This document shows, one piece after another, positions 39,117 through 47,337 of a stretch of DNA of 64,000 nucleotides. This stretch comes from Vibrio mimicus (GTDB lineage Bacteria; Pseudomonadota; Gammaproteobacteria; Enterobacterales; Vibrionaceae): NCBI RefSeq assembly GCF_019048845.1, contig NZ_CP077426.1:1783501-1847500 (forward strand). The letters are read 5' to 3'. Both the position numbers and the translations under genes were made by a program. The notes beneath the pieces were generated by a model. It was given only the letters and a program-made list of their open reading frames with translations. It was not told where the DNA came from and did not search any database. Position 1 is the stretch's first letter. Each line of letters begins with the position of its first letter.

Positions 39117-40929
39117 GGTGATTCTCCAGATAAGGTAAAATTATCGTTGCCTGACAACCCGTTGGGGGTAATGGGCGCAGATAGAGTTGCCCATGATGCG
39201 CTTCAATCACATCACGGCAAATAGCCAACCCCAAACCTAAACCATCCGTTTTGGTGGTGTAAAAAGCCTGCTGAACCGCATCGCTTGAATCACGCAAGCC
39301 AATGCCATTATCGGTAATATCGATGATCACTTGGTCATCACAAAAGCTCACATGCAGATCAACGTAAAACGGTTGGCTACAATCCAACACGCTAAGGCAA
39401 GCATCTTTGGCATTGGTCAGTAGGTTGAGCAGCACTTGCTGCAACCCCGTGGCATCAATATAAATTGGCTGTGTTTCTCCAGAATAGAGCACGGCTAATT
39501 CAATGCGGTGGCGCTGAAATTCATAGTCGACCAATTTAAGTGACTCATCAATCAACTGTGGTAAATCCACCCAACGTTTTTGGGTCGGTTTTCGGTGAAT
39601 CAAGGAACGAAGCCGCTGAATAATGTCACTTGCCACCCCCACTTGCTGCTGAATTTTCTGCAATATGGGCATTAATGTTTCCGGCGATGTGCCTTGTTCC
39701 ATTCGCAGTTGTGCGCCGTGACTGTAGTTTTTGATCGCTGCTAACGGCTGGTTAAGCTCGTGCGCCAAACTGCTGCCTAGCTCTCCCACAATGGTGATGC
39801 GCTGAGCGTGTTCCAACATGGCACTTTTATGGCGTAAATCGTTCAGCGTTTCGCGCAGTTGTTCACGGCTGCGTTTGAATTTCCACTCTAGCCAGAAGTG
39901 GTACACCGTGAGCAAAGTTAGGGTCAATAACGCTGCGATAGTGACCGTTTGATTCTTATACAGCCACTCTTTTACTTTTTGTGGCAGAGGCTTTTGCAGC
40001 GGATGCAGATCTAAGTGCTGATAAACTTTGTCCACATTCACACTGGGTGCAGGCAACATCCATCCTCGGTTTTGAGCCGCCTCTGCCGCCAGATGATCTG
40101 CGGGCATATCAAACAGTGCCTGTGCGACTTTTTGTCCCACCTCTAGTGGTGCTCGCTCGGTCATTGCCAGAGTCCAATTGGGGTACAAAGGTGTGCTAAC
40201 GGTACAAACCGAGTTTTCCGGATGAGAGGCGTTCAGTACGCGTACGTTATGTCTCTGTAATTTTCCCTCTTTGATCATGTGTTCCAACGTACATGCCGGA
40301 ACAATCGCTACATCGATTTGTTTTTCCAGCACATCAAGGATCAGGTTATCTGTCGGAGGGCCTTTAAATTCGAGATTGTCAAAAAATCGTGCATGATAGT
40401 AACCCAATTTATCCAACTCATAGCGCAGGGCAAGAAACCCACCAAAAGCTTTCTCCGAAACCGCAGCAATCCGCGCTTTATCTATATCCTTTAAGGTTTT
40501 ATACGCAGACTCTTGCCGCACTACGACCACCGAGGCAATCGACCGATTCGGGCTTTGGCTAAATTCCGTTCTTTGCGTTGCTAGCCAATAAATGGGGTAC
40601 TCACGCGCCAGCTTGGTCGCCTGACCTGGACTGGTCAAAATAAAGTCGAGGCGATTGTGTAAAAACGCTTCTTCTAATTGATCGAAATCGTAAGTATGTA
40701 AATTGAAATGGTAATTGGGATTTTTCTCAGCCAACCAATCCATGGTTGGCTGCCATGTTTCACGCGCGTTGAGGTGACCACGTAGTGCCAATACGCCGAC
40801 ATCAAAAGCCGTTCGTGGCTGGTGTTGAGCCAAGCTCGTTAACGAAACCAGCCCAATCCCCAATCCAAACCAGAGTTTTAAGAAAAATCGATACACAAAC
40901 AGACCAACCTCAATGCAGCGGAGGCGCAT
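39106..40929 (-). CDS. Sensor histidine kinase with PhnD-like periplasmic domain (TtrS/ThsS-like)
   Basis: A 607-residue membrane kinase. After an N-terminal membrane segment, a periplasmic PhnD-type ligand-binding domain of about 300 residues follows (FDVGVLALRGH, DFILTSPGQAT, DVAIVPACTLEHM). A second membrane helix (TVTIAALLTLTLLTVYHFWL), the dimer/phosphoacceptor region GELGSSLAHELNQPLAAIKNY, and an ATPase domain with NLLTNAKDA, DNGIGL and GLGLAI complete it. This is the layout of the tetrathionate sensor TtrS and the thiosulfate sensor ThsS. The ATG at 40929 has AGGTG 6 bases upstream; a GTG at 40953 is possible. No tetrathionate reductase genes lie nearby, so thiosulfate or another sulfur compound is the more likely signal. 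Confidence 0.9.
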   Translation of the reverse strand: MRLRCIEVGLFVYRFFLKLWFGLGIGLVSLTSLAQHQPRTAFDVGVLALRGHLNARETWQPTMDWLAEKNPNYHFNLHTYDFDQLEEAFLHNRLDFILTSPGQATKLAREYPIYWLATQRTEFSQSPNRSIASVVVVRQESAYKTLKDIDKARIAAVSEKAFGGFLALRYELDKLGYYHARFFDNLEFKGPPTDNLILDVLEKQIDVAIVPACTLEHMIKEGKLQRHNVRVLNASHPENSVCTVSTPLYPNWTLAMTERAPLEVGQKVAQALFDMPADHLAAEAAQNRGWMLPAPSVNVDKVYQHLDLHPLQKPLPQKVKEWLYKNQTVTIAALLTLTLLTVYHFWLEWKFKRSREQLRETLNDLRHKSAMLEHAQRITIVGELGSSLAHELNQPLAAIKNYSHGAQLRMEQGTSPETLMPILQKIQQQVGVASDIIQRLRSLIHRKPTQKRWVDLPQLIDESLKLVDYEFQRHRIELAVLYSGETQPIYIDATGLQQVLLNLLTNAKDACLSVLDCSQPFYVDLHVSFCDDQVIIDITDNGIGLRDSSDAVQQAFYTTKTDGLGLGLAICRDVIEAHHGQLYLRPLPPTGCQATIILPYLENHHVS

Positions 40930-40984
40930 TTTAGCACCTATCCCCCTGTTCACTTTGTTGCGTCAGATCAATCCCATCTCATTC

Positions 40985-41008
40985 TTGTGGTTTACCACAA
41001 TAGTGGTA
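40985..41008. promoter_or_regulatory. Two overlapping palindromes, candidate response-regulator site
   Basis: TTGTGGT-TT-ACCACAA (40985-41000) overlaps TACCACAATAGTGGTA (40993-41008), so TACCACAA serves as an arm in both. The site lies 56 bases upstream of the kinase start and 167 bases upstream of the rhodanese start, between the divergent units. It is a good candidate for binding by the FixJ-type regulator. Confidence 0.55.
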
Positions 41009-41174
41009 GATAACGGATTTACGCACAATCCCTCCCCGACTTAGCGAAGGATACGCACTGTGGGCAGCACCAAGCACAAACCATAAAGCTCCCCCGCCTT
41101 CCTGATCACACCGAATTCCACCTGTTGGGTTAAGTCCAGCAGGTTACTTTTAAAAATTAAATGGAAGCAATGCA

Positions 41175-42158
41175 ATGAAGAAGTCGACAATTGCCTTGGG
41201 GATCTTAGCCGCGACAGTGGCTATTGGTTACCCCACTTATCAGGCGATGTTCTCCACCCCCGTGGTTACGGTGGATGCTACTCAGCAAGCCGATAAGTTT
41301 GCAGGTTACGCTCACCCTGAACATTTCATCTCCCCTGTCCAGCTCAAGGCGCTGATGGATAACCAAGCCGATGTGGTCGTTATCGGTGCACTCAACCCGA
41401 TGAAACCTGATGCCCCTATTTCTGGCTCGTACTCCCTGTGGCGTAATGACTATTCCGCATCAAAAGCAGAATACGGCTTCGATGGTATGCGCAATAGCAG
41501 CGATGAGATGGCAAAAATGCTCGGTGAATTTGGCGCCACTGCACAATCCACAATCGTGGTTTACGCCGCAGGCTCACACCATGATGCTGCTCGTCTTTAC
41601 TGGCAGATCCAAAGTCTAGGCCACCAAGATGTTCGTTATCTTGACGGTGGTTTGAACGCGTGGATGGGTGCGGGCCTACCAACAGGAGATGAAGCCGAAA
41701 AAGTCTCTGGCATCACTTATCAAGCCCCTAATCCAGCGCAAGAAGCACAAACATTAGCCACGATGGATATGGTAATAGCAGCTCAAAACGATCCTGACTG
41801 GGTGATCATCGATACCCGTGGCAGCGAGGAGTTTGCTGGTACGACTACGGTTTCCGGTGCATTTGGTCCAGGCACGATTCCTGGCAGTGTTCACATCAAC
41901 TGGACTCAGGCGCTGAATAAAGACACCACCCTCAAAACGGCACAAGAATTACAAGCGGTTTACGGCGATCTGATCAAAGGCAAAAAAGTGATCGCTTTCT
42001 GCCAATCTGGCGTGCGTTCGGCACACACCACTCTCGTGTTATCAGAAATTCTAGGCGCGCAAGAAGTCTACAACTATGACGGTTCATGGATTGAGTACAG
42101 CCATGCTCATTACGAGCTGCAACACCCTGACGTTGCCGTCCTCAACGGCAAAAGCTAA
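41175..42158 (+). CDS. Exported two-domain rhodanese (thiosulfate sulfurtransferase)
   Basis: A 327-residue protein with an N-terminal signal or anchor (KKSTIALGILAATVAIGYP) and two rhodanese domains. The second domain has the active loop AFCQSGVRSAHT, whose cysteine carries the persulfide; the first (ending DGGLNAWMGAG) lacks a catalytic cysteine in the matching loop (VYAAGSHHDAA), as is usual. CRxGxR is here CQSGVR, resembling E. coli YnjE. It would move sulfane sulfur from thiosulfate or a similar donor in the periplasm. It is the first gene of a four-gene operon, 21 bases before the flavoprotein gene, and divergent from the TtrSR-like system. Confidence 0.88.
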   Translation: MKKSTIALGILAATVAIGYPTYQAMFSTPVVTVDATQQADKFAGYAHPEHFISPVQLKALMDNQADVVVIGALNPMKPDAPISGSYSLWRNDYSASKAEYGFDGMRNSSDEMAKMLGEFGATAQSTIVVYAAGSHHDAARLYWQIQSLGHQDVRYLDGGLNAWMGAGLPTGDEAEKVSGITYQAPNPAQEAQTLATMDMVIAAQNDPDWVIIDTRGSEEFAGTTTVSGAFGPGTIPGSVHINWTQALNKDTTLKTAQELQAVYGDLIKGKKVIAFCQSGVRSAHTTLVLSEILGAQEVYNYDGSWIEYSHAHYELQHPDVAVLNGKS

Positions 42159-42179
42159 TTAACACGGGATACTCATTGA

Positions 42180-43976
42180 ATGAACAAGGTAATTTTTAGC
42201 CAAAAGCTGTATGACACAGCACAGATGATTGTCGATGGATGTATGGGCGATGCCGATCCAGCGTGTCAAACCGCTTGCCCAATGCACACCGATGTAAAAC
42301 AGTATGTTCGCTTAGCGGGTGAAGGTTTGTACCAAGAAGCGCTGGATGTGATCCGCAGCAAGCTGTTTTTGCCACAAACGCTAGGCCGTATTTGTGCTCA
42401 TCCTTGTGAAGCGGCTTGTCGCCGTAACACAGAGTTCAAACAGCCGATCAGCGTGGCAGGCATCAAACGTTTTGTGGCGGAGAAAATGGATCAGCAAGCA
42501 CAGTGGGATCTCACTATTGCCCCTGCAACTCACAAACACATTGCCATTGTGGGTGCTGGCCCTGCAGGTGCTCAAGCGGCGATTGAACTGCGCCGTTTAG
42601 GTCACCAAGTCACGATTTATGAGAAATTAAACGTCTACGGTGGCATGATGCGTGTTGGTATTCCTGAGTACCGTCTTCCTCGTAACGTGATCGACTTCGA
42701 ATACGATTACCTCAAAATGCTGGGCATCGAAACCCGTTTTGGAGTGGAAATCGGCCGTGATATTTCATTCCAACAGCTGCGCGATGAACATGATGCGGTC
42801 ATTCTGGCCCATGGTGCGCACATCGGCTCAATCATTCCTCTGCCAGGCCACCAAAGTGATGGTGTTTTCTCTGCTGTCGAGTACCTCAAAGAGATCGCTG
42901 AAACCCAACAATTCCCACGCGCAGGTCAGCGAGTAATGGTGATTGGTGGCGGTGACGTAGCTATGGATTGTGCACGCTCTTCATGGCGCATTGGCGCAAG
43001 TGAAGTGTTCCAGTGTTCACTGGAAGCGATGGACGCCCTTCCGGCAAGCCAGATTGAGATTGATGAAGCACAAGAAGAAGGCGTGGAATTCCATGCAGGT
43101 TGGGGCCCAGTCGCGATTGAGCATGAAAATGGCAAAGTGACTGGCATTACGCTCAAGCGCGTGCTTTCTATTTTCAACGAACAAGGCCAATTCGCACCAC
43201 AATACAGCGAAGAGAGCAAAACTATCTTGGTGGATACGGTGATTTTCGCCACCGGTCAAGTCGTGGCAGATATTACCGACGGCGCACTCGAACAAACCCG
43301 TGGCGGCCGTTATGTGGTGGATCAACAAACCCTCGCTACTCAGCTTGATGATGTGTTTGTGGCGGGCGATGCCTGTGGCGGTAACATCGTGATCCAAGCG
43401 ATGGCGCTTGGCCGTAAAGCGGCATTCAGTGTTGAACGTTACTTGAATAAGGTTGCCCTCACCGAAGGTCGTGATTTTGTTCAAGAGTACAGCTACCCAT
43501 CACGTTTGGATGTACCACTTCCCAAAGGCACCGTAGACCAACCGCGTTTGCATGGTGAACTGCGTAACGCCGATGAGCGTAAACGCGATTTCGCACAAGT
43601 CGATTTTGGATTTAGCGAAGAACAAGTTCGTCAAGAAGCCTCACGCTGTCTGCAGTGTAGCTGTAAGCTCTGTATGTCAGAGTGCATCATGATGAACGAT
43701 TTCGGCGACTGCCCGAAAACCCTATTCAGTGACTTTATTGACTCACAAGCGATGGATCCACTACTGGCTTACTCTTGTAACGCTTGTGATCAATGCACCA
43801 TCGTCTGTCCAAAAGATTTCCCAATGAAAGAGATGTTCCTTGGCGCGCGTGCCGATTTCGTAAAAGCCAATAACGGCGAATCTCCTATGCCTGGGCATAA
43901 GGCGATCAACATGCACCAAAAACTGGGCTTTTCAAAACTCTTCACTATGGCCAAACGCACAGGATCTGCAAAATGA
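42180..43976 (+). CDS. GltD-like FAD/NAD(P)H oxidoreductase with extra Fe-S cysteines
   Basis: A 598-residue flavoprotein built on the glutamate-synthase small-subunit plan. An N-terminal cysteine cluster (CMGDADPACQTACPMHTDV ... GRICAHPCEAAC) would hold Fe-S clusters. Then come FAD-binding IAIVGAGPAGAQAA, NAD(P)-binding VMVIGGGDVAMDCA and FVAGDACGG. Beyond the usual end there is a ferredoxin-like tail with CLQCSCKLCMSEC and CNACDQCTIVCPKD. There is no GltB partner, so it is not glutamate synthase; electron transfer to the CCG-domain protein that overlaps its stop (ATGA) is more likely. The ribosome site is weak. It probably feeds NAD(P)H electrons into a thiol/disulfide or sulfur reaction. 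Confidence 0.85.
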   Translation: MNKVIFSQKLYDTAQMIVDGCMGDADPACQTACPMHTDVKQYVRLAGEGLYQEALDVIRSKLFLPQTLGRICAHPCEAACRRNTEFKQPISVAGIKRFVAEKMDQQAQWDLTIAPATHKHIAIVGAGPAGAQAAIELRRLGHQVTIYEKLNVYGGMMRVGIPEYRLPRNVIDFEYDYLKMLGIETRFGVEIGRDISFQQLRDEHDAVILAHGAHIGSIIPLPGHQSDGVFSAVEYLKEIAETQQFPRAGQRVMVIGGGDVAMDCARSSWRIGASEVFQCSLEAMDALPASQIEIDEAQEEGVEFHAGWGPVAIEHENGKVTGITLKRVLSIFNEQGQFAPQYSEESKTILVDTVIFATGQVVADITDGALEQTRGGRYVVDQQTLATQLDDVFVAGDACGGNIVIQAMALGRKAAFSVERYLNKVALTEGRDFVQEYSYPSRLDVPLPKGTVDQPRLHGELRNADERKRDFAQVDFGFSEEQVRQEASRCLQCSCKLCMSECIMMNDFGDCPKTLFSDFIDSQAMDPLLAYSCNACDQCTIVCPKDFPMKEMFLGARADFVKANNGESPMPGHKAINMHQKLGFSKLFTMAKRTGSAK

Positions 43977-44743
43977 GCAACAAAGTCTTTATGCCCGGAT
44001 GCAGCTTGCCATCCTACTCACCAGAAGGTGTGGCAGCGATTGCTTCTTATCTAAAACAAGTCTTCCCTGAGATGGGCGCCGTACAAAAATGTTGTGGCAA
44101 GCCAACTGCGGCGATTGGTCAAACTGACCTTTTCAAAGAGCGTTACGGCCAACTGCAAGCCGACTTCGATAAGTTAGAAGCGGAAGAAGTGATTGTGGCG
44201 TGCCAAAGCTGTTACGGGATGATCAAAAAAGCAGGCGGGAAGCAAAAACCACTCTCCCTTTGGAAACTTTTACCACAAATTGGTCTGCCGGAAGAGCTAC
44301 GCGGCAAAGCCAAACACAGTGATGTGGTGTTTACCATTCACGATTCCTGTTCAACCCGCTACGAGCAAGAGTTGCAAGATGGCATTCGTTGGATCTTAAA
44401 CGAGCTAGGCTACAAAACCGTGGAACCAGAACACACCCGCGAAAACACTCGCTGCTGCGGTTTTGGCGGCATGGTGGTACCCGCCAACCCAGATGTGGCC
44501 AACCGCGTGATTCAACGCCGAGTCGATGAGTTTGAAACCGATTATGTGGTGGTGTACTGCGCCGCTTGTCGTGCCTCAATGATGGGTGTGGGTACCCAAG
44601 CGTGGCACATCCTCGATTTGATGTTTGGCCCAGTGGTGATGCGGGGTGATGAAGCGCCAGTGAATGTACTGGCTAGCCCAGTCAAAGCTTGGTTTAACCG
44701 CTACAAATCGAAAGCCGGCCTCATCAAATGTATGTCTGTGTAA
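43973..44743 (+). CDS. CCG-domain (HdrB/GlpC-like) Fe-S protein
   Basis: A 256-residue protein with two cysteine-rich CCG-type domains, as in heterodisulfide reductase HdrB, GlpC and LutA. Visible clusters are VQKCCGKPTAAIGQ with VACQSCYGMIK in the first, and SCSTRYEQ, TRCCGFGGMV and YCAACRASM in the second. Such domains hold non-cubane Fe-S clusters that reduce disulfides. It overlaps the flavoprotein gene by 4 bases, so the two are very likely subunits of one complex. There is no membrane segment. The sulfur compound acted on is unknown; the rhodanese upstream supports a persulfide or polysulfide. Confidence 0.87.
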   Translation: MSNKVFMPGCSLPSYSPEGVAAIASYLKQVFPEMGAVQKCCGKPTAAIGQTDLFKERYGQLQADFDKLEAEEVIVACQSCYGMIKKAGGKQKPLSLWKLLPQIGLPEELRGKAKHSDVVFTIHDSCSTRYEQELQDGIRWILNELGYKTVEPEHTRENTRCCGFGGMVVPANPDVANRVIQRRVDEFETDYVVVYCAACRASMMGVGTQAWHILDLMFGPVVMRGDEAPVNVLASPVKAWFNRYKSKAGLIKCMSV

Positions 44744-44770
44744 GCGCTCTGAAGAAGGAAAAGTAACACC

Positions 44771-45448
44771 ATGAAATTTTTGAAATTGGCTATTTTAGCC
44801 GCCGTGATTGGCTTAGTTCTGTTTGCTGCAAAACAAACAGGAATTCTTGAAATCATTACTGACATCAAAAGCCTACAAAACTGGATCGCGGGTTTTGGCT
44901 TCTGGGGCTACTTTGTGTTTGTGGCCACATTCGTCTTTGCCTGTGTCTTTTTACTGCCGGGCAGCGCGTTTACCATTGTGGCGGGCATTGTGTTTGGTCC
45001 AATCAAAGGCGGCATTTTAGCCTTGTTCTCTGCCACGTTAGGCGCCGTTGCCGCATTTGTGGTGGCGCGTTTTCTGCTGCGTAACACCATTATGAAAAAA
45101 TTTGGTGATAACCCAATCTTCAAGAAGATTGATCAAGGCGTAGCTCAAAACGGCACTAGCTTTTTGATCCTAACTCGTCTGGTTCCGGTTTTCCCCTTCA
45201 GCCTGCAAAACTACGCATACGGTCTCACTAGCCTTAATTTGGGGACTTACGCGATCGTTTCATTGCTGACAATGGCTCCGGGCGCATTCATCTTCGCTTA
45301 CATGGCAGGTGACATTGCAACCAATGGCGTTTCCGCCATGCTGTTGGTGAAATTCGCGGCGGCAGGTCTTGTGCTGTTTGGTATGTCACTGATCCCAAAA
45401 TACATCGCCAAGAAAAAAGGCATCAACATGGCTGAACTGGCGAAGTAA
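44771..45448 (+). CDS. TVP38/TMEM64-family (VTT-domain) membrane protein
   Basis: A 225-residue inner-membrane protein with about six hydrophobic segments and the VTT/SNARE-associated core: FVFACVFLLPGSAFTIVAGIVFGPIKGGILALFSATLGAVAAFVVAR, and LTRLVPVFPFSLQNYAYGLT, which is the F-x-x-x-R...G pattern of the family. Similar proteins sit beside mercury/thiol reductase genes and pyridine-nucleotide-disulfide reductases. GAAGGAAAAG precedes the ATG. It is the last gene of the rhodanese operon and is followed by a hairpin. The transport substrate is unknown; lipid scrambling or small-molecule transport are the family ideas. Confidence 0.87.
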   Translation: MKFLKLAILAAVIGLVLFAAKQTGILEIITDIKSLQNWIAGFGFWGYFVFVATFVFACVFLLPGSAFTIVAGIVFGPIKGGILALFSATLGAVAAFVVARFLLRNTIMKKFGDNPIFKKIDQGVAQNGTSFLILTRLVPVFPFSLQNYAYGLTSLNLGTYAIVSLLTMAPGAFIFAYMAGDIATNGVSAMLLVKFAAAGLVLFGMSLIPKYIAKKKGINMAELAK

Positions 45449-45470
45449 TGGCCTGTTCTCTGTGAATCTT

Positions 45471-45492
45471 AGCCGCTTATTCGTAAGCGGCT
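45471..45492 (+). terminator. UUCG-capped hairpin after the TVP38 gene
   Basis: A 9-bp stem (agccgctta / taagcggct) closed by the very stable TTCG tetraloop lies 22 bases after the TVP38 stop. The downstream T run is short, so termination may be partial. It falls inside the longest open frame of the next gene, which argues that the permease really starts later, at 45543. Confidence 0.65.
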
Positions 45493-45542
45493 TTGCTATT
45501 CCTCCCCTTTCCCCAATGTGTGTTGAGTTGAGAGTTTTGCTG

Positions 45543-47264
45543 ATGTTACGCCTCTTTTACCTGCTGTTTGTGATTGTCTGCGTGGTGCCGACCTTACCAG
45601 GTTTATTGGGCGTCACGGTCGCCGCTTTCGGTTATGTCCCTCCGGTCGGTTTGACTCAGTTCTCATGGTATGGATTTCATGCGGTTGCTGAATGGCACGG
45701 CGTAGGGCAAGCCATTGGTTTGACACTTTTTTCAACGCTGGCCAGCACTTATCTGGCCTGCTTTCTCTGTTTTATGATCTTACAAGCCGCGTGGAATAGC
45801 CGTTACTGGACAACGATTGAGCGCTGTTTATCCCCACTACTGGCGATGCCACATGTGGCATTTGCGATTGGTTTTGCTTTCTTATTTGACCCCACCGGCT
45901 TGGGTGCTCGTTTGCTGCACGCCTTCGTTAGCCAAGAATTGGGCTACGTCTCCGATGATATGTCGTGGCTAGTCAATGATGCGCACGCATTCGGCTTGAT
46001 CATCATGCTCACCTTAAAAGAACTGCCGTTTCTGCTACTGATGAGCATTCCTCTGCTCAAGCAAATCCCGCTTGAAAAAATGCATAAGGTCGGTGCATCA
46101 CTGGGCTATCAACCTAGCCAGTTCTGGTGGAAATGTATTTTGCCACAATGGTTGGTCAAGCTGCGTTTCGCGCTGTTTGCGGTACTGGCCTACGGCATTT
46201 CAGTGGTCGACGTGGCGCAGATTTTAGGCCCAACGACCCCACCTACTTTTGCGGTATTGGTATGGCAATGGTTTAAAGAGCCAGATTTAGCCTTGCTTCC
46301 GCGTGCGGCAGCAGGCGCAGTCATTTTGTTTGCACTTGCGACTTGCGTACTCGTTTTGGCTCTATTGATTGAACGCGGCATCACTCAAGGTTGGCGACAA
46401 TGGCAATTCTCAGGCCGCTTTGCAATCTCTCTTCCCGGCCAATCCCTGTTCTTCGTGGTGTTTGCTTTTACTCTTTGTTTGCTACCCTTGCTTGGGGTAT
46501 GGAGCGTTGCGCAGCGTTGGCGTTTTCCAGATCTGCTCCCGACTCAATACAGCCTACGTTTTTGGCAGCAAGAGTGGCAAGCGCTGACCGAAGCACTGCA
46601 ACCCACATTGGCGATTGCCTTAATTAGCGCAACCCTAGCGCTATTGTTAGCCATATTGGCGCACGAGTATCGCTTGCGCTACCGACTGGCAGTGCCAAGT
46701 TACCTGCTGGTGCTGCCGATGCTGCTCCCCCAACTTTCAATTCTGTTTGGCTTGCAAGTGATGACATTGATCATCGACCATGGCAGCTACCTGTTTTGGG
46801 TTTGTTGGTCACACCTATTTTTTGTGTTTCCTTTGGTTTACTTAGCGCTGGATGGCCCGTGGCGCAGCTTTAACCCCAATTTCACGCGTGTAGCGCTTAG
46901 CCTTGGAAAATCACCGTGGCAAGCGTGGATGCAGGTGAAACTACCGATTTTATTTCCTGCGATTGCTTTTGCATGGGCGGTGGGGCTGAGTGCCAGCTTT
47001 GCACAATACTTACCGACACTGATTTTGGGTGCAGGACGCATCACGACACTCACCACCGAAGCCGTTGCGTTATCCAGCGGGTTTGACCGCCGAGTCACCG
47101 CCATTTATGCCCTATGGCAAGCCTTGCTGCCTTGGTTATTTTTCAGTTTGGCGATGCTTATCGGCCGCTTGCCGATCACATTAAAACGTGGACTGACAAG
47201 GCTGAGCGGGGTTCGCTTCTCTGGGCCTCGAATTGATTGGAAATGGCAGTTGACTCGCTCATAA
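45543..47264 (+). CDS. YnjC-like two-domain ABC transporter permease
   Basis: A 573-residue inner-membrane permease with two BPD-type halves, as in YnjC, ThiP and FbpB. The two docking loops are visible: KVGASLGYQPSQFWWKCILPQWL in the first half and RVALSLGKSPWQAWMQVKLPILF in the second. About 12 helices are predicted. The ATG at 45543 has GAGAG upstream and avoids the hairpin at 45471; a GTG at 45462 or ATG at 45516 would give a longer form. No substrate-binding protein or ATPase gene is adjacent, although E. coli ynjC lies in an ynjBCDE cluster that includes the rhodanese YnjE. The substrate is unknown. Confidence 0.85.
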   Translation: MLRLFYLLFVIVCVVPTLPGLLGVTVAAFGYVPPVGLTQFSWYGFHAVAEWHGVGQAIGLTLFSTLASTYLACFLCFMILQAAWNSRYWTTIERCLSPLLAMPHVAFAIGFAFLFDPTGLGARLLHAFVSQELGYVSDDMSWLVNDAHAFGLIIMLTLKELPFLLLMSIPLLKQIPLEKMHKVGASLGYQPSQFWWKCILPQWLVKLRFALFAVLAYGISVVDVAQILGPTTPPTFAVLVWQWFKEPDLALLPRAAAGAVILFALATCVLVLALLIERGITQGWRQWQFSGRFAISLPGQSLFFVVFAFTLCLLPLLGVWSVAQRWRFPDLLPTQYSLRFWQQEWQALTEALQPTLAIALISATLALLLAILAHEYRLRYRLAVPSYLLVLPMLLPQLSILFGLQVMTLIIDHGSYLFWVCWSHLFFVFPLVYLALDGPWRSFNPNFTRVALSLGKSPWQAWMQVKLPILFPAIAFAWAVGLSASFAQYLPTLILGAGRITTLTTEAVALSSGFDRRVTAIYALWQALLPWLFFSLAMLIGRLPITLKRGLTRLSGVRFSGPRIDWKWQLTRS

Positions 47265-47337
47265 GAGAGCCATGATAAGAGAGAATCTCTGACGCAACAT
47301 CAAGATGAACAACATGAGATTGCGCCAGAATGGAACC

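Noticed and set aside
38514..40929. Tetrathionate respiration locus
   Set aside because: The sensor and regulator fit, but ttrABC reductase genes are absent, so only a TtrSR/ThsSR-like label is used.
42180..43976. Glutamate synthase small subunit gltD
   Set aside because: No gltB is adjacent, and the protein has an extra C-terminal ferredoxin-like cysteine region and a CCG-domain partner.
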